Shown: positions 25,090 through 34,287, numbered from the stretch's first letter. The stretch is DNA of 64,000 bases from JACOMS01 sp964352785 (GCA_964352785.1 CAYGTI010000002.1:1-64000), one strand, 5' to 3'. The notes: generated from the letters alone by a model not told the origin. Program-made: numbers and translations.

Positions 25090-25779
25090 ATGAGCAGTGG
25101 GTTAGATATAATTGGAACCGCGCTGCGCGGAGCCGGGTGGGGAATGTTTCCGTTTCTATTTCTGCCTCTACTGCCTTTTGCCATGGGCAGAAGTATCTGG
25201 ATCATGGGCTTTTGCCGGGATGTTATCCGCATGGTCGATCATGTAAATTACATCTTAGGCGAAATGGCCAAGTGGCTGCTGCCGGTTTTGGTGTTATCTG
25301 TTGCGTTTAGCGTATTTGCGCTGTCAATTTTTGGCTTTTCATGGACGAAACTGTTTGAAAGTGCGGCTTATTTCCATTCTGCTGTGATCATGCTGGGGGC
25401 AGGGGCCACATTGCTCGCAGGGCAGCATGTTCGCGTTGATATTTTCTATAGCCGTATGACGCCGGGCTCGCGGGCGCTCGTTGATTTTTGCGGATTTTAC
25501 CTGTTCCTTATGCCGGTGTGCCTGATTATTTTATGGAATTCGCAGAGCTTTATCGGGTTTTCGTGGCAGATATTTGAAGGCTCCGCCGAGGCGGACGGGA
25601 TTAGAGGGCAGTATTTGCTTAAAACCCTTCTGCCGCTGTTTTGCATTTTGATGTTGGCACAAGGCATGGCCATTGCGCTGCGCGCTGGATTACGCCTTTC
25701 GGGCCTAGATGAGCCCGAGCGTCCGCCGCATACACCGCCGTTTTTTGAGGATGCAAAGACAGAGGAGACCGGGCTATGA
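25090..25779 (+). CDS. TRAP transporter small permease (DctQ-like)
   Basis: This 229-aa protein has four main membrane segments, with the DctQ pattern in the region GATLLAGQHVRVDIFYSRMTPGSRALVDFCG. The ATG at 25090 is chosen; an in-frame TTG at 25060 would overlap the receptor gene. It extends longer at the N-terminus than a minimal DctQ (an additional hydrophobic stretch near 15-40). Its stop overlaps the start of the large permease (ATGA). Confidence 0.85.
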   Translation: MSSGLDIIGTALRGAGWGMFPFLFLPLLPFAMGRSIWIMGFCRDVIRMVDHVNYILGEMAKWLLPVLVLSVAFSVFALSIFGFSWTKLFESAAYFHSAVIMLGAGATLLAGQHVRVDIFYSRMTPGSRALVDFCGFYLFLMPVCLIILWNSQSFIGFSWQIFEGSAEADGIRGQYLLKTLLPLFCILMLAQGMAIALRAGLRLSGLDEPERPPHTPPFFEDAKTEETGL

Positions 25780-27380
25780 GCGTGCCGGAAATCCTTGCGA
25801 TTGCCATGTTCGCGTCCGCCTGCGGCGCATTAATGGCGGGTTATAATGTGGCGTTTACCCTCAGCGGCGTCTCCTTGATTTTTGCCGCGCTCGGCGTCGC
25901 GACGGGCACGTTTGAGCCCGAGTTTTTGCTCTCTCTGCCGGGCCGCATTTATCCGTTGATTACACGAGAAATCCTCATTGCGGTGCCGCTGTTTGTATTC
26001 ATGGGGGTGATGCTTGAGAAATCCCGCATTGCCGAAGATTTACTCGAGGCCATGGGAGATTTGTTTGGGCCGATGCGTGGCGGGCTTGGCATCTCTGTTG
26101 TATTTGTCGGCGCGTTGCTGGCAGCCTCTACGGGCATTGTGGGCGCGACGGTCGTGACCATGGGGCTGCTCTCGCTGCCGACTATGCTCAAGCGCGGGTA
26201 TGCGCCGTCTCTCGCGGCGGGGTCAATCGCAGCATCAGGCACGCTCGGGCAGATCATTCCGCCGTCTATTGTGCTGGTGATTTTGGGCGATCAAATGTCC
26301 AATGCCTACCAAGAAGCGCAGCGCAGCCATGGTCTGGAGGCTACAGGCGTCGTCTCAGTGGGGGATTTGTTCGCGGGTGCGCTAATCCCGGGACTCATCC
26401 TTGTGGGGCTCTACGCGCTTTATATCGCTATTATTGCTTACTTGCGCCCCGCTATGGCACCCGCGCAGCCCTGGCCGGATAGCGGAGTGGCCGGTGAGGG
26501 CGATAAAGGCGCGGCGGTGCGCCTGTTCATACGCCGGGCTTTGGTGGCGATGTTACCGCCTATCGCTTTGATTATCGCGGTACTTGGCTCAATTTTGTCG
26601 GGCTATGCCACGCCCACACGCGGCGCGGCGCTGGGCGCTTTGGGCGCGATTTTACTGGCCGCCTACAAAACCGCTCCGTCGCCGCTTGCGCGGCGGGCGG
26701 CGCTCATCGCGGTCATCGGTATGGTGGTTTTAATCGCCGTTGACCTGACCGGGATTGATATGCGTTTTAACCAAGAGGCGTGGACGGGGCTGGAGCGCGG
26801 GGCCGTGGCAACGGCGCTGTTGTTTGCCGGCGCGGCGATTATAGGCACAGCCGCGGCGCTTGGCCCTCTGAAGCGCTCAGGGCAGCTCTCGGACGTATCG
26901 CGCACAACCCTGCATATTACGTCGATGGTGTTTGTGATCCTGATCGGCGCGACGGTCTTTAGCTTGATTTTCAGGGGTTTTGGCGGCGACGACATGGTCG
27001 GGCATTTGCTGGCCGCCGCGCCGGGTGGCAAGTGGGGCGCGCTGATGATTGTCATGCTTGTGATGTTTGTGCTCGGTTTCTTTTTGGACTTTATCGAGAT
27101 TACCTTTGTGGTTGTGCCGCTGGTCGCGCCGCCGCTGCTGGCGACGGGGATGGACCCGATTTGGCTGGGTATTTTGATGGCGCTGAACCTGCAAACTAGC
27201 TTCCTGACGCCGCCGTTTGGATTTGCGCTGTTTTACCTGCGCGGCGTCGCTCCGCCTGAGGTGACCACGAAAGCGCTGTACAGGGGTGTTCTGCCGTTTA
27301 TCCTCATCCAGATCCTCGTCATGCTGATCATCGTCAAGTTCCCAGAGCTCGCAACAGCACTGCCCAAAGCGATGCTGTAG
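25776..27380 (+). CDS. TRAP transporter large permease (DctM-like)
   Basis: This 534-aa polytopic membrane protein is the sodium-coupled transport subunit. N-terminal half: VPLFVFMGVMLEKSRIAEDLLE, then ASTGIVGATVVTMG and AASGTLGQIIPPSIVLVI. C-terminal half: LGFFLDFIEITFVVVPL and LQTSFLTPPFGFALFYL. It is about 100 residues longer than many DctM proteins (about 430 aa) because of extra hydrophobic material between the halves (about 290-395). Such long forms are known among TakP-type systems. It forms one operon with the two genes upstream. Confidence 0.9.
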   Translation: MSVPEILAIAMFASACGALMAGYNVAFTLSGVSLIFAALGVATGTFEPEFLLSLPGRIYPLITREILIAVPLFVFMGVMLEKSRIAEDLLEAMGDLFGPMRGGLGISVVFVGALLAASTGIVGATVVTMGLLSLPTMLKRGYAPSLAAGSIAASGTLGQIIPPSIVLVILGDQMSNAYQEAQRSHGLEATGVVSVGDLFAGALIPGLILVGLYALYIAIIAYLRPAMAPAQPWPDSGVAGEGDKGAAVRLFIRRALVAMLPPIALIIAVLGSILSGYATPTRGAALGALGAILLAAYKTAPSPLARRAALIAVIGMVVLIAVDLTGIDMRFNQEAWTGLERGAVATALLFAGAAIIGTAAALGPLKRSGQLSDVSRTTLHITSMVFVILIGATVFSLIFRGFGGDDMVGHLLAAAPGGKWGALMIVMLVMFVLGFFLDFIEITFVVVPLVAPPLLATGMDPIWLGILMALNLQTSFLTPPFGFALFYLRGVAPPEVTTKALYRGVLPFILIQILVMLIIVKFPELATALPKAML

Positions 27381-27386
27381 CGGGCT

Positions 27387-28310
27387 TTAGGTTACAGCAA
27401 GCATCACAGTGTAGACCAGCGGCATCGTGATAGCGGCAAGGGCGGTTTGCGCCGCGATTAAGTTGGCAGATAGCGGAGCGTCCCCGCCGAGCTGCTGCGC
27501 GAGAATGTAGCCGTTGGTTGCCGTGGGTGTGGCTGCGCAGATGACAGCTACCGCTAGGTGCATCTCGGGTACATCCATCGCTATGCCAAAGCCGAGCACC
27601 AATAAAGGCAACCCAAGCAGTCGCACTAAGCTCCAGAAAAATGTGCGTATTTTTGCAGATTTAAGCGCCGCGAAGTTCACGCCTGCCCCTGCCGCTAACA
27701 GACCCAGCGCAATGGTCGCGCGGCCTAAAATGTCCAAGGTGATATCGACGACCCCTGTTGGTGCTAGGCCCGAAGCGTTCAAGCTAAGCCCGATAAGACA
27801 GGCAATGATGAGCGGGTTTTTCGCCAAATCCAGAAACACGTTTTTCTTTTGCCCGTTTTCACGCTCCGAGTACTGCGTCAGCGCAGTAACGGATAAGATG
27901 TTGGCGACAGGGATCATCGCGGCGGCGGCAACAGCGACCAGCGCGAGGCCCGCCTCGCCAAACAGCGCGCCCGCGAGCGAGAGCGCAATGAACGTATTCC
28001 AGCGTACATTGGACTGTATAATTGACCCAGCCGCCGGGCAGGGTGCGCGCAGTCCGCCTTTGGCAGCGAGCAATCCAAGCGCCCCCAATGCGACCTGAGA
28101 GGCCATCAGAGCGGCGACCATACCCCATGGGATCGTCTCAAACGGAGCCTTCGCCAAAACGCTAACGATCAGAACGGGGAATAAGACAAAGTAAACTAAC
28201 CGCTCAATCCCGCGCCAGCCCTCCGGTGCAATGACATTGCGAACAGCGAGAAACCGCCCCAGAGCGACAACAAAAATAACGGGCGCTATGGCAAAAACGA
28301 AACTGTTCAT
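27387..28310 (-). CDS. AEC-family (auxin efflux carrier) permease
   Basis: This 307-aa membrane protein has about ten hydrophobic segments in two similar halves, as in the AEC family (MleP, MdcF, YwkB). Typical segments are the N-terminal FVVALGRFLAVRN and, in the first half, QSNVRWNTFIALSLAGALFG; the second half includes ATPTATNGYILAQQLGGD. It may move malate, malonate or another organic anion. Its stop is 6 bp from the convergent TRAP permease stop. Confidence 0.85.
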   Translation of the reverse strand: MNSFVFAIAPVIFVVALGRFLAVRNVIAPEGWRGIERLVYFVLFPVLIVSVLAKAPFETIPWGMVAALMASQVALGALGLLAAKGGLRAPCPAAGSIIQSNVRWNTFIALSLAGALFGEAGLALVAVAAAAMIPVANILSVTALTQYSERENGQKKNVFLDLAKNPLIIACLIGLSLNASGLAPTGVVDITLDILGRATIALGLLAAGAGVNFAALKSAKIRTFFWSLVRLLGLPLLVLGFGIAMDVPEMHLAVAVICAATPTATNGYILAQQLGGDAPLSANLIAAQTALAAITMPLVYTVMLAVT

Positions 28311-28389
28311 CCGGTATCTCTATGTGGCCGCAGGATTACAGCGGGCTGATATAGCTATATGCCAGTTTGCGCTAGAGACTAAGGGAGTT

Positions 28390-29229
28390 TTATTGAGAGC
28401 GCAGCGTGATGATCACGATCTCCGGCGGGGCGCGAAAACGGGCAGGTATCATTGACATACCTATGCCGGCGGTCACGAAAGCAGGGGAGCCGTTGATGTC
28501 GATGTAGCCATATGCATATTTTTGACCTCCGCGCGTTGAGGTGACTCGGCGTCCAATCCCGGGAATGTTGATCTGGCCGCCATGCGTATGTCCGGCGGTC
28601 ACAAAGGCGGCGCGAGGTGGAAGTTTATCAAAGCTATCTGGGGAGTGCATGAGAGATATGATGTTCGCCGTTTTTGGGCACGCCTCAAACGTTTCCAGCT
28701 TTGGTTTACCCGTCCATTCATCCTCTAAACCTACGATGCAGACGGCGCCATTTTTGAGCGTAACGGTCTCATTCTCAAGTACCGTGATGCCGGCGTCTGT
28801 GAGTTGTTTGGTGATGTAAACGCTGTCATACCATGCATCATGATTACCAATCACGGCATAGGTTCCAAGCGGCGCGGAGAGGGGTTTTAGTCGACGCAGA
28901 CTACGCTCCAAACGTTGATTAAACGCATGGTTATGCTGTGCACGGGGAACGTGTCCGTTTACATAATCCCCCGCGAGCAGGATGATATCCGGGTGCTCGG
29001 TATTGATCGCCTCAGTCAGTTTTTGGACGCGTTCCTCGGTGATGTGATGTCCCGCCATATGAATATCCGCGGCAATAGCGATGCGCAGTGGAGGGCCGTG
29101 CCAATGCGGCGATGGGATATCTACGTGCCGGACTTTGAGTAGCGTTGGCTCCACCATGAAGCCGTAGGCCAAACAGAGCAGGGCGGCTGCCGAGAGCCAA
29201 AGCGAGATATGGATAAAACGTCTGATCAT
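28390..29229 (-). CDS. Membrane-anchored calcineurin-like metallophosphoesterase
   Basis: This 279-aa protein has an N-terminal membrane anchor (about 8-26) and a metallophosphoesterase domain with the full metal-site series: ADIHMAGHH (D-x-H), LAGDYVNG (GD), VIGNHDAWYD (GNHD), a histidine in SLMHSPDSF, and TAGHTHGGQINIPG (GHTH). Close in type to YkuE/YaeI, which act in the envelope on nucleotides or phospholipid-linked substrates. It is a single gene. An imperfect TTAA-N7-TTAT lies upstream near 29252. Confidence 0.88.
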   Translation of the reverse strand: MIRRFIHISLWLSAAALLCLAYGFMVEPTLLKVRHVDIPSPHWHGPPLRIAIAADIHMAGHHITEERVQKLTEAINTEHPDIILLAGDYVNGHVPRAQHNHAFNQRLERSLRRLKPLSAPLGTYAVIGNHDAWYDSVYITKQLTDAGITVLENETVTLKNGAVCIVGLEDEWTGKPKLETFEACPKTANIISLMHSPDSFDKLPPRAAFVTAGHTHGGQINIPGIGRRVTSTRGGQKYAYGYIDINGSPAFVTAGIGMSMIPARFRAPPEIVIITLRSQ

Positions 29230-29504
29230 AGGGTCTTATAGAACGCTAAGATTAAGCGGTGATTATGTCAAAACCGGGATTTTTCCATGATTTACGGCGT
29301 TTGAGGCTGATCTGGCAGAGCTTTAATTGATAATTTAAAAAATGAATAAAAACAATAAGGTAAGAGAGTTATATAAATAACAATCTAAAGTATAATGCAC
29401 GGTTATGATCAACAAAAAACATAAAATATACAAGTATAACATTAGGTTATGAGGTAATCCTAAAATCGTCTCCTCGCTATGGATATAGGGGGTAATTTCG
29501 GCTC

Positions 29505-30002
29505 ATGACCTATTTCAATGACGTATCCCACACCCCAAACAAAAAACATCCTGAACAGTCCGGGGGCAGCTCAGCCGCCTCCGGAAAAACCTACCAACCC
29601 GATGATATGGGTAGCGACGCGGCGCTCTCTATGGACGTGCAGCGCGACCATCTGAGCCATCTGCAAAACCGCTTCTCTGTGCTTTCACTCGAGGATCCCG
29701 TGGACTCTTATTACAAGCTGTCCAATGCCATTTGCAGCGTGCGAAAAGTTTACGCAGAGGCAGGCCGCTTGGCGCAGACCGCCCAAAAAGAGCGCGAGGC
29801 CTGCACATCTGATCCTATCTCAGACGATGAATATGATGATGATCTGCGCGCGCTGTGCGAGCTATTTAACGCTCTGCCGGATGAGGTTTACACCTCGCCC
29901 CCTGCGCCGTTCAGTACCTCCGCGGCCGCGCTCTCAACAGCATTGGGAGAGGTTGATTTAACGCCGGATAAATCCGGAATCTTCCCTGAGAAAAAGAGGT
30001 AA
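29505..30002 (+). CDS. Hypothetical acidic protein preceding the terminase
   Basis: This 165-aa soluble protein has a Ser/Pro/Gly-rich, probably disordered N-terminus (1-40), a predicted helical core (45-125) and an acidic stretch SDDEYDDD. It is 4 nt upstream of the GTA-type large terminase, where the small terminase (gene g1) sits in RcGTA-like clusters. Position and helical core would fit a small terminase, but no sequence match is claimed. Confidence 0.6.
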   Translation: MTYFNDVSHTPNKKHPEQSGGSSAASGKTYQPDDMGSDAALSMDVQRDHLSHLQNRFSVLSLEDPVDSYYKLSNAICSVRKVYAEAGRLAQTAQKEREACTSDPISDDEYDDDLRALCELFNALPDEVYTSPPAPFSTSAAALSTALGEVDLTPDKSGIFPEKKR

Positions 30003-30006
30003 GGTC

Positions 30007-31389
30007 ATGGTTGACCCTTTGATCTTTACGCCCGAATCCCGCGATCATGTGCTGGCGCATATCGTCCACCGCTTTTGCAAATTGCCGAAACATCCACGGC
30101 TCAAAATGGTGTTGGCGATATCCAAAAAGCTGCGGCGCAAATTCCGGTACTGCTGGACGCTCAAAGCCCGCCCGGATCAGCTCCCGCCCGATCAAAATTG
30201 GCTGATCTGGCTTTTGCTCGGCGGGCGCGGCTCCGGTAAAACCCGGGCAGGGGCTGAGTGGATCCGGGAGCGCGTCAAGAAAGGTGCGCGCCGTATTGCC
30301 CTCATCGCGGCGTCGTATAATGAGGCGCGCGAGGTGATGATCGAAGGCGAGAGCGGCTTGCTCAATATTGGCCCGCCCGAAGAACGCCCGGTTTATTATT
30401 CCTCGCGGCGCAGACTGGAATGGCCAAGCGGCGCGGTCGGCCAAATATTCTCGGGCGAAGACCCGGACGGGCTGCGCGGGCCGCAATTTGATACGGGCTG
30501 GGCGGATGAGTATTGCGCGTGGCGCTACCCGCTCAAAACGCTGGCGAACCTGCGTCTGGGTCTGCGCCTGACATCCGCTGCCGGGCCGCCGCGATTAACC
30601 GTGACCACAACCCCGCGCCCGACCAAGGCGCTCAGGGAGATGATGGACACCTCCGGCGTGGTTGTCAGCCGCGCGCGAACGCTCGATAATGCCGCTCATC
30701 TGGCCCCGGCGTTCCTCTCGGCGGTGACGGATACTTATGGCGGCACGCGGCTGGGGCGTCAGGAACTGGACGGGCAGATATTGACCGATCACCCCGGCGC
30801 GCTGTGGACGCGGGCGATGATAGAGCGCGCGTGCTTCAACCCGCGCTCTGATTATATCCGCGCAGACTACGCCTCTGTGATTGTCGCGGTTGATCCTCCG
30901 GCGTCCGCAGGCGAGGGCGCGGATGCGTGCGGCATTATCGTTGCGGGGCGCAGGCTCTGCCCGCCCTCTCATCCGTCCAAAGCGGTGATCCTGTTTGACG
31001 GCACCCTCCAAGGGCGCTCGCCGGAAGGATGGGCCGCCAGAACCGCTGAGCTGTTCGAGCATTATAAGGCCGATTATGTGGTCGCCGAAGCCAACCAAGG
31101 CGGCGATATGGTGCGTACCGTGCTGCACGCCGCCGCCGCGCATATGCCCGTGCGGCTGGTGCACGCGTCCAAATCCAAAACGGGCCGCGCCGTGCCTGTG
31201 GCGCTGACCTATGAGCAAGGCCGGGTCAGCCACGCCGCCCGCTTCCCGGGCCTCGAGGACGAGCTGTGCCAGATGGGCGCAGATGAGAGCCAGGCCAAAA
31301 GCCCCGACCGCGCCGACGCCCTCGTGTGGGCCGTCACAGACCTGCTGCTTACCCGCCGCCCCGAGCCGCGTGTGTGGACGGCTGGGTGA
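30007..31389 (+). CDS. GTA/phage-type DNA-packaging large terminase
   Basis: This 460-aa protein is of the large-terminase family found as gene g2 in gene transfer agents. The ATPase domain has Walker A GGRGSGKTRAG near 75-85 and Walker B-like DTGWADEYCAW. The RNase H-type nuclease domain has acidic residues in VIVAVDPPAS, DYVVAEANQGG and SPDRADALVWAVTDLL. All parts appear intact. However, no portal, protease, capsid or tail genes follow: the next genes are a TPR protein and a PLP enzyme. It is therefore either a split GTA locus, with the rest elsewhere, or a remnant. Confidence 0.9.
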   Translation: MVDPLIFTPESRDHVLAHIVHRFCKLPKHPRLKMVLAISKKLRRKFRYCWTLKARPDQLPPDQNWLIWLLLGGRGSGKTRAGAEWIRERVKKGARRIALIAASYNEAREVMIEGESGLLNIGPPEERPVYYSSRRRLEWPSGAVGQIFSGEDPDGLRGPQFDTGWADEYCAWRYPLKTLANLRLGLRLTSAAGPPRLTVTTTPRPTKALREMMDTSGVVVSRARTLDNAAHLAPAFLSAVTDTYGGTRLGRQELDGQILTDHPGALWTRAMIERACFNPRSDYIRADYASVIVAVDPPASAGEGADACGIIVAGRRLCPPSHPSKAVILFDGTLQGRSPEGWAARTAELFEHYKADYVVAEANQGGDMVRTVLHAAAAHMPVRLVHASKSKTGRAVPVALTYEQGRVSHAARFPGLEDELCQMGADESQAKSPDRADALVWAVTDLLLTRRPEPRVWTAG

Positions 31390-31459
31390 GGGGGATGATG
31401 GCGATAATGTGGATTGAAAACACACAGAAAAACCCTACATGAGGTTAAAGGGGCATTTT

Positions 31460-33129
31460 ATGAAATTAATCGGGCCACGCTCACTCGGCATTTTGAACCT
31501 CGGCGCAGCGGCCTGCGCGGCTACCGCTGCGACAGATATTGTGACAACAGGCGGGTGCGGTTTGGCGCTTTTGGCAGCGTCCGGCGGCCTTGCCCATGCG
31601 GTCAAAAATGAACATGCAGCGGCCTTTCACACACATATTACAAAAGCGCAAAAAGCGATGGAAGAAGAGATCGCAAAAAACGCTTTCATCACAGGCCAAG
31701 CGTCGCAAAAAGATATTGATAACACTTATGCAGAGCTTAACGCGGCAATTTCACTCCTTAACCTGACCCCGAAAGATTTCACCGACTGGGCTTTCAATCC
31801 GAACGCCGTAGCCACGGGCATTGTGAGCCGTCTTAACAATGTCGATGTGAGCCGGGTCTTTTCTCAAAACGAGGCGTCCCGCAAGATTGCCCATATTCTC
31901 ATATTCGCGGCGTTTACCGCTTTGAAGCAGGACGAAAAATTTTGGCGCAGCAGTGAGATATATGTGGCGGAAAAAGTACTGCAAAGCCTTCAAGGTCTAA
32001 AAGCCGACATTGCCGAGCTGAAAGAGGACACGAAAGAGGCGGACGCGACAACACACGCCATGCTCAAAGCCTTGCTTGCCCCGCAAGGCATCAACCCTGA
32101 GACCTTAACCCCTCAAGATACGCTTAACTTCGAGTCCGCCGTTCAGCATATTATGAACTCCAAGGACGCCCGCAAAGAACCGGCCCAAGCGGCGATATCG
32201 GATAGGCGCCCCTTGGACGCGATTGATCATCTTTTAAAGGTCGGGCACCAAGAGGGAGCCGCCGCTGATGATCTGCGCGCGTCCAGCGCCGAAACATTCC
32301 GCCAAGCGGCGGAGCTTGCCTATCCGCTGGATACGTCCCGCGCCATCAACGCTTATGATAACTTGCTCAAATATGATGGAACCGACGTTTGGGACCGAAT
32401 TTATCTCTCGCGCCTTCACGTCCGCGCCGGAAACCTGCCCGCGGCAAAAACGGTTTTAACAAGGGTTGATATTGATGCACTTTTGCTGCGGGATCAATCT
32501 GTGGTTTTGAATGAACTGGGTGATATCGCCGCCGACCAAGGAGATTTACCGGGTGCGCGTCAGGCCTATGAGGACGGCCNNNNNNNNNNNNNNNNNNNNN
32601 NNNNNNNNNNNNNNNNNNNNNNNNNNNNNNNNNNNNNNNNNNNNNNNNNNNNNNNNNNNNNNNNNNNNNNNNNNNNNNNATCGCCGCCGACCAAGGAGAT
32701 TTACCGGGTGCGCGTCAGGCCTATGAGGACGGCCACGCGATCGCTGAGCGGCTTGCGGCGTCTGATGTCTCGAACACGGGTTTTCAGCGTGACCTGTCTG
32801 TGAGTCATAATAAGATCGGCGATGTGGCTGTGGCCCAAGGAGATTTACCGGGTGCGCGTCAGGCCTATGAGGACGGCCTTGAGATCGCAGAACGGCTTGC
32901 GGCGATGGATGCGGGCCATGCGGAGTGGCAGAGAGATGTTTGTGTCTCGCATTGGAAGCTAGCCATCCTCTTCGGCCCTGATTCGGAGCATCACTGGAGA
33001 GCCGCCTATGAGGTTTTAAACGCCATGGACGAGGCCGGGACAATGCTGGTCGCGGATCAAGAGTTTTTAGATATGTCGGCCGCAAAAGTTGCGGAATATG
33101 ATGACAATGCGCCGAACTCGCCGAAATGA
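31460..33129 (+). CDS. TPR protein with near-identical 48-residue repeats, interrupted by an assembly gap
   Basis: The reading frame starts at ATG 31460 behind AAAGGGG, runs to an N-gap at 32580-32679, and resumes in frame at 32680 to the TGA at 33127. N-terminus: two hydrophobic stretches (about 8-26 and 30-47), then a helical region with a coiled coil (LQGLKADIAELKEDTKEA) and an LTPQDTLNFESAV segment. C-terminus: tetratricopeptide repeats of 48 residues built on GDLPGARQAYEDG and AERLAA. Bacterial proteins with such near-identical TPRs (QRDLSVSHNKIGDV-type) are often large and variable in repeat number. Joining the two sides across exactly 100 N gives a false frame. The stop overlaps the next gene start by 4 bp. 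Function is unknown; scaffold or recognition role likely. Confidence 0.75.
32537..32878 (+). repeat. Tandem 144-bp TPR-coding repeat (partly unassembled)
   Basis: The same 43-nt core (encoding the GDLPGARQAYEDG part) occurs without change at 32537-32579, 32692-32734 and 32836-32878. The last two are exactly 144 bp apart; the first two are 155 bp apart only because of the 100-N filler. The true array is longer or shorter than shown. Confidence 0.9.
32580..32679. other. Assembly gap (100 N)
   Basis: Exactly 100 N separate two copies of the same repeat. Since the repeat period is 144 bp, the missing length should be 144k minus 55 (89, 233, 377 and so on), so 100 is a placeholder. Both flanks end or begin in the repeat, which is why the assembly broke. 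Confidence 0.95.
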
Positions 33130-34151
33130 GCTCCGCTGCCCTGACCTCTGATTTCTCTAAACGCCTCTCGGCCTTTCCGTCCGCCGGGTTGATCACGTCG
33201 CCGACGCCGCTGGAGCCCCTTAGGCGGCTAAGTGACTATCTTGGCGGGCCTTATATCTGGGCCAAGCGCGATGATGCGACCCATATTTCCAGCGGCGGGA
33301 ACAAAATGCGTAAATTAGACCGGGTGTTGCCGGAGGCGATTGCGTCCGGCTGTGATACTCTGGTGTCGGGCGGGGTGCCGCAATCCAACAGCCAGCGGCA
33401 GGTTGCGGCGGCGGCGGCGATGCTGGGGCTGGACGCGCATTTGGTGGTCTATGAGGGCCGCGTTGCGGAGAAATCCAGCGCCTATGTTCATTCCGGCAAT
33501 GTGGTGCTGAACCGGTTGTTTGGCGCGCATATGCACCCGACGCCGTGGACAGGCGATCGTAATGGCCCGATTGAGGCATTGTGTGAGGATTTGCGGCGCG
33601 CGGGCAAACGCCCGTTTGTTATTCCCTACGGCGTTTCAAACGCGATGGGGGCGCTATCTTATAGCTCCGTCATGCTGGAGATCGCCCGGCAATCCGCTGC
33701 GCTTGGATTTTATCCCCGCGCCGTGATCGCCGCGAGCGGTAGCGGGGGGACGCAATCAGGATTGGTCGTGGGCGGGCAGGGCTGCCTGCCTGAGGCCGAG
33801 ATCATCGGCGTCGATGTGGACGCGGAGCCCGAGCGCGTTAAGATTGATGTGATAAAATATGCCCAAGGCGCGAGCGGCTTGCTGGGGCAAGATTTTGATC
33901 CGTCGGGGGTGCGCGTGACTTCCGGTTTTGCGGGCCCGGCCTACGGGGTGCCGCACGCGGAAACGCTTGAGGCGATGCGGCTGGCGGGGCGGCTTGAGGC
34001 CATGGTGCTGGATCCCGTCTATACGGGCAAGGCGTTAGCGGCCTTGATCCGGCAGGTCAAAGACGGGCGGTTTAGCAAAGACGATCATATCGTCTTTGTG
34101 CATACGGGCGGCATGCCAGCGGTCTTTGCGTATGCGGATATGTTTGCGTAA
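33126..34151 (+). CDS. PLP-dependent D-cysteine desulfhydrase / ACC deaminase family enzyme
   Basis: This 341-aa fold-type II PLP enzyme has the start PTPLEPLRRLSDYLGGP, WAKRDD, PLP lysine in SSGGNKMRKLD, GGVPQSNSQRQVAAAAAMLGL, the phosphate loop ASGSGGTQSGL and C-terminal YTGKALAALI. The family includes 1-aminocyclopropane-1-carboxylate deaminase and D-cysteine desulfhydrase (DcyD). Which reaction it catalyses needs assay; D-cysteine breakdown is the more common role. Its ATG overlaps the stop of the TPR gene (ATGA), suggesting coupled translation although the two proteins have no evident link. Confidence 0.88.
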   Translation: MSSAALTSDFSKRLSAFPSAGLITSPTPLEPLRRLSDYLGGPYIWAKRDDATHISSGGNKMRKLDRVLPEAIASGCDTLVSGGVPQSNSQRQVAAAAAMLGLDAHLVVYEGRVAEKSSAYVHSGNVVLNRLFGAHMHPTPWTGDRNGPIEALCEDLRRAGKRPFVIPYGVSNAMGALSYSSVMLEIARQSAALGFYPRAVIAASGSGGTQSGLVVGGQGCLPEAEIIGVDVDAEPERVKIDVIKYAQGASGLLGQDFDPSGVRVTSGFAGPAYGVPHAETLEAMRLAGRLEAMVLDPVYTGKALAALIRQVKDGRFSKDDHIVFVHTGGMPAVFAYADMFA

Positions 34152-34243
34152 GAGAGGAATTACCCACAAATAAAATCGGGCGCGGCGGGCTTGGCGCTGG
34201 ACAGGGCGAGATTTTGTGGCAAGCTAACGAAACATTGACAAAA

Positions 34244-34258
34244 GAACAAATATAGAAC
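34244..34258. promoter_or_regulatory. Putative LexA (SOS) box GAAC-N7-GAAC
   Basis: GAAC-AAATATA-GAAC exactly fits the direct-repeat LexA site of alphaproteobacteria. It ends 29 nt before the ssb ATG, a promoter position. ssb is part of the SOS response in several bacteria. Confidence 0.65.
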
Positions 34259-34287
34259 ATAATATTCATTTATAGTAAGAGGTGAAA

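Noticed and set aside
29325..29345. TTAA pair resembling a CtrA box
   Set aside because: The spacing in TTAATTGATAATTTAA is 8, not 7, and the region is AT-rich.
31439..32803. A continuous 454-residue reading frame across the N gap
   Set aside because: It joins both sides through exactly 100 N and then reads the repeat in a wrong frame (no TPR pattern). The correct downstream frame begins at 32680.
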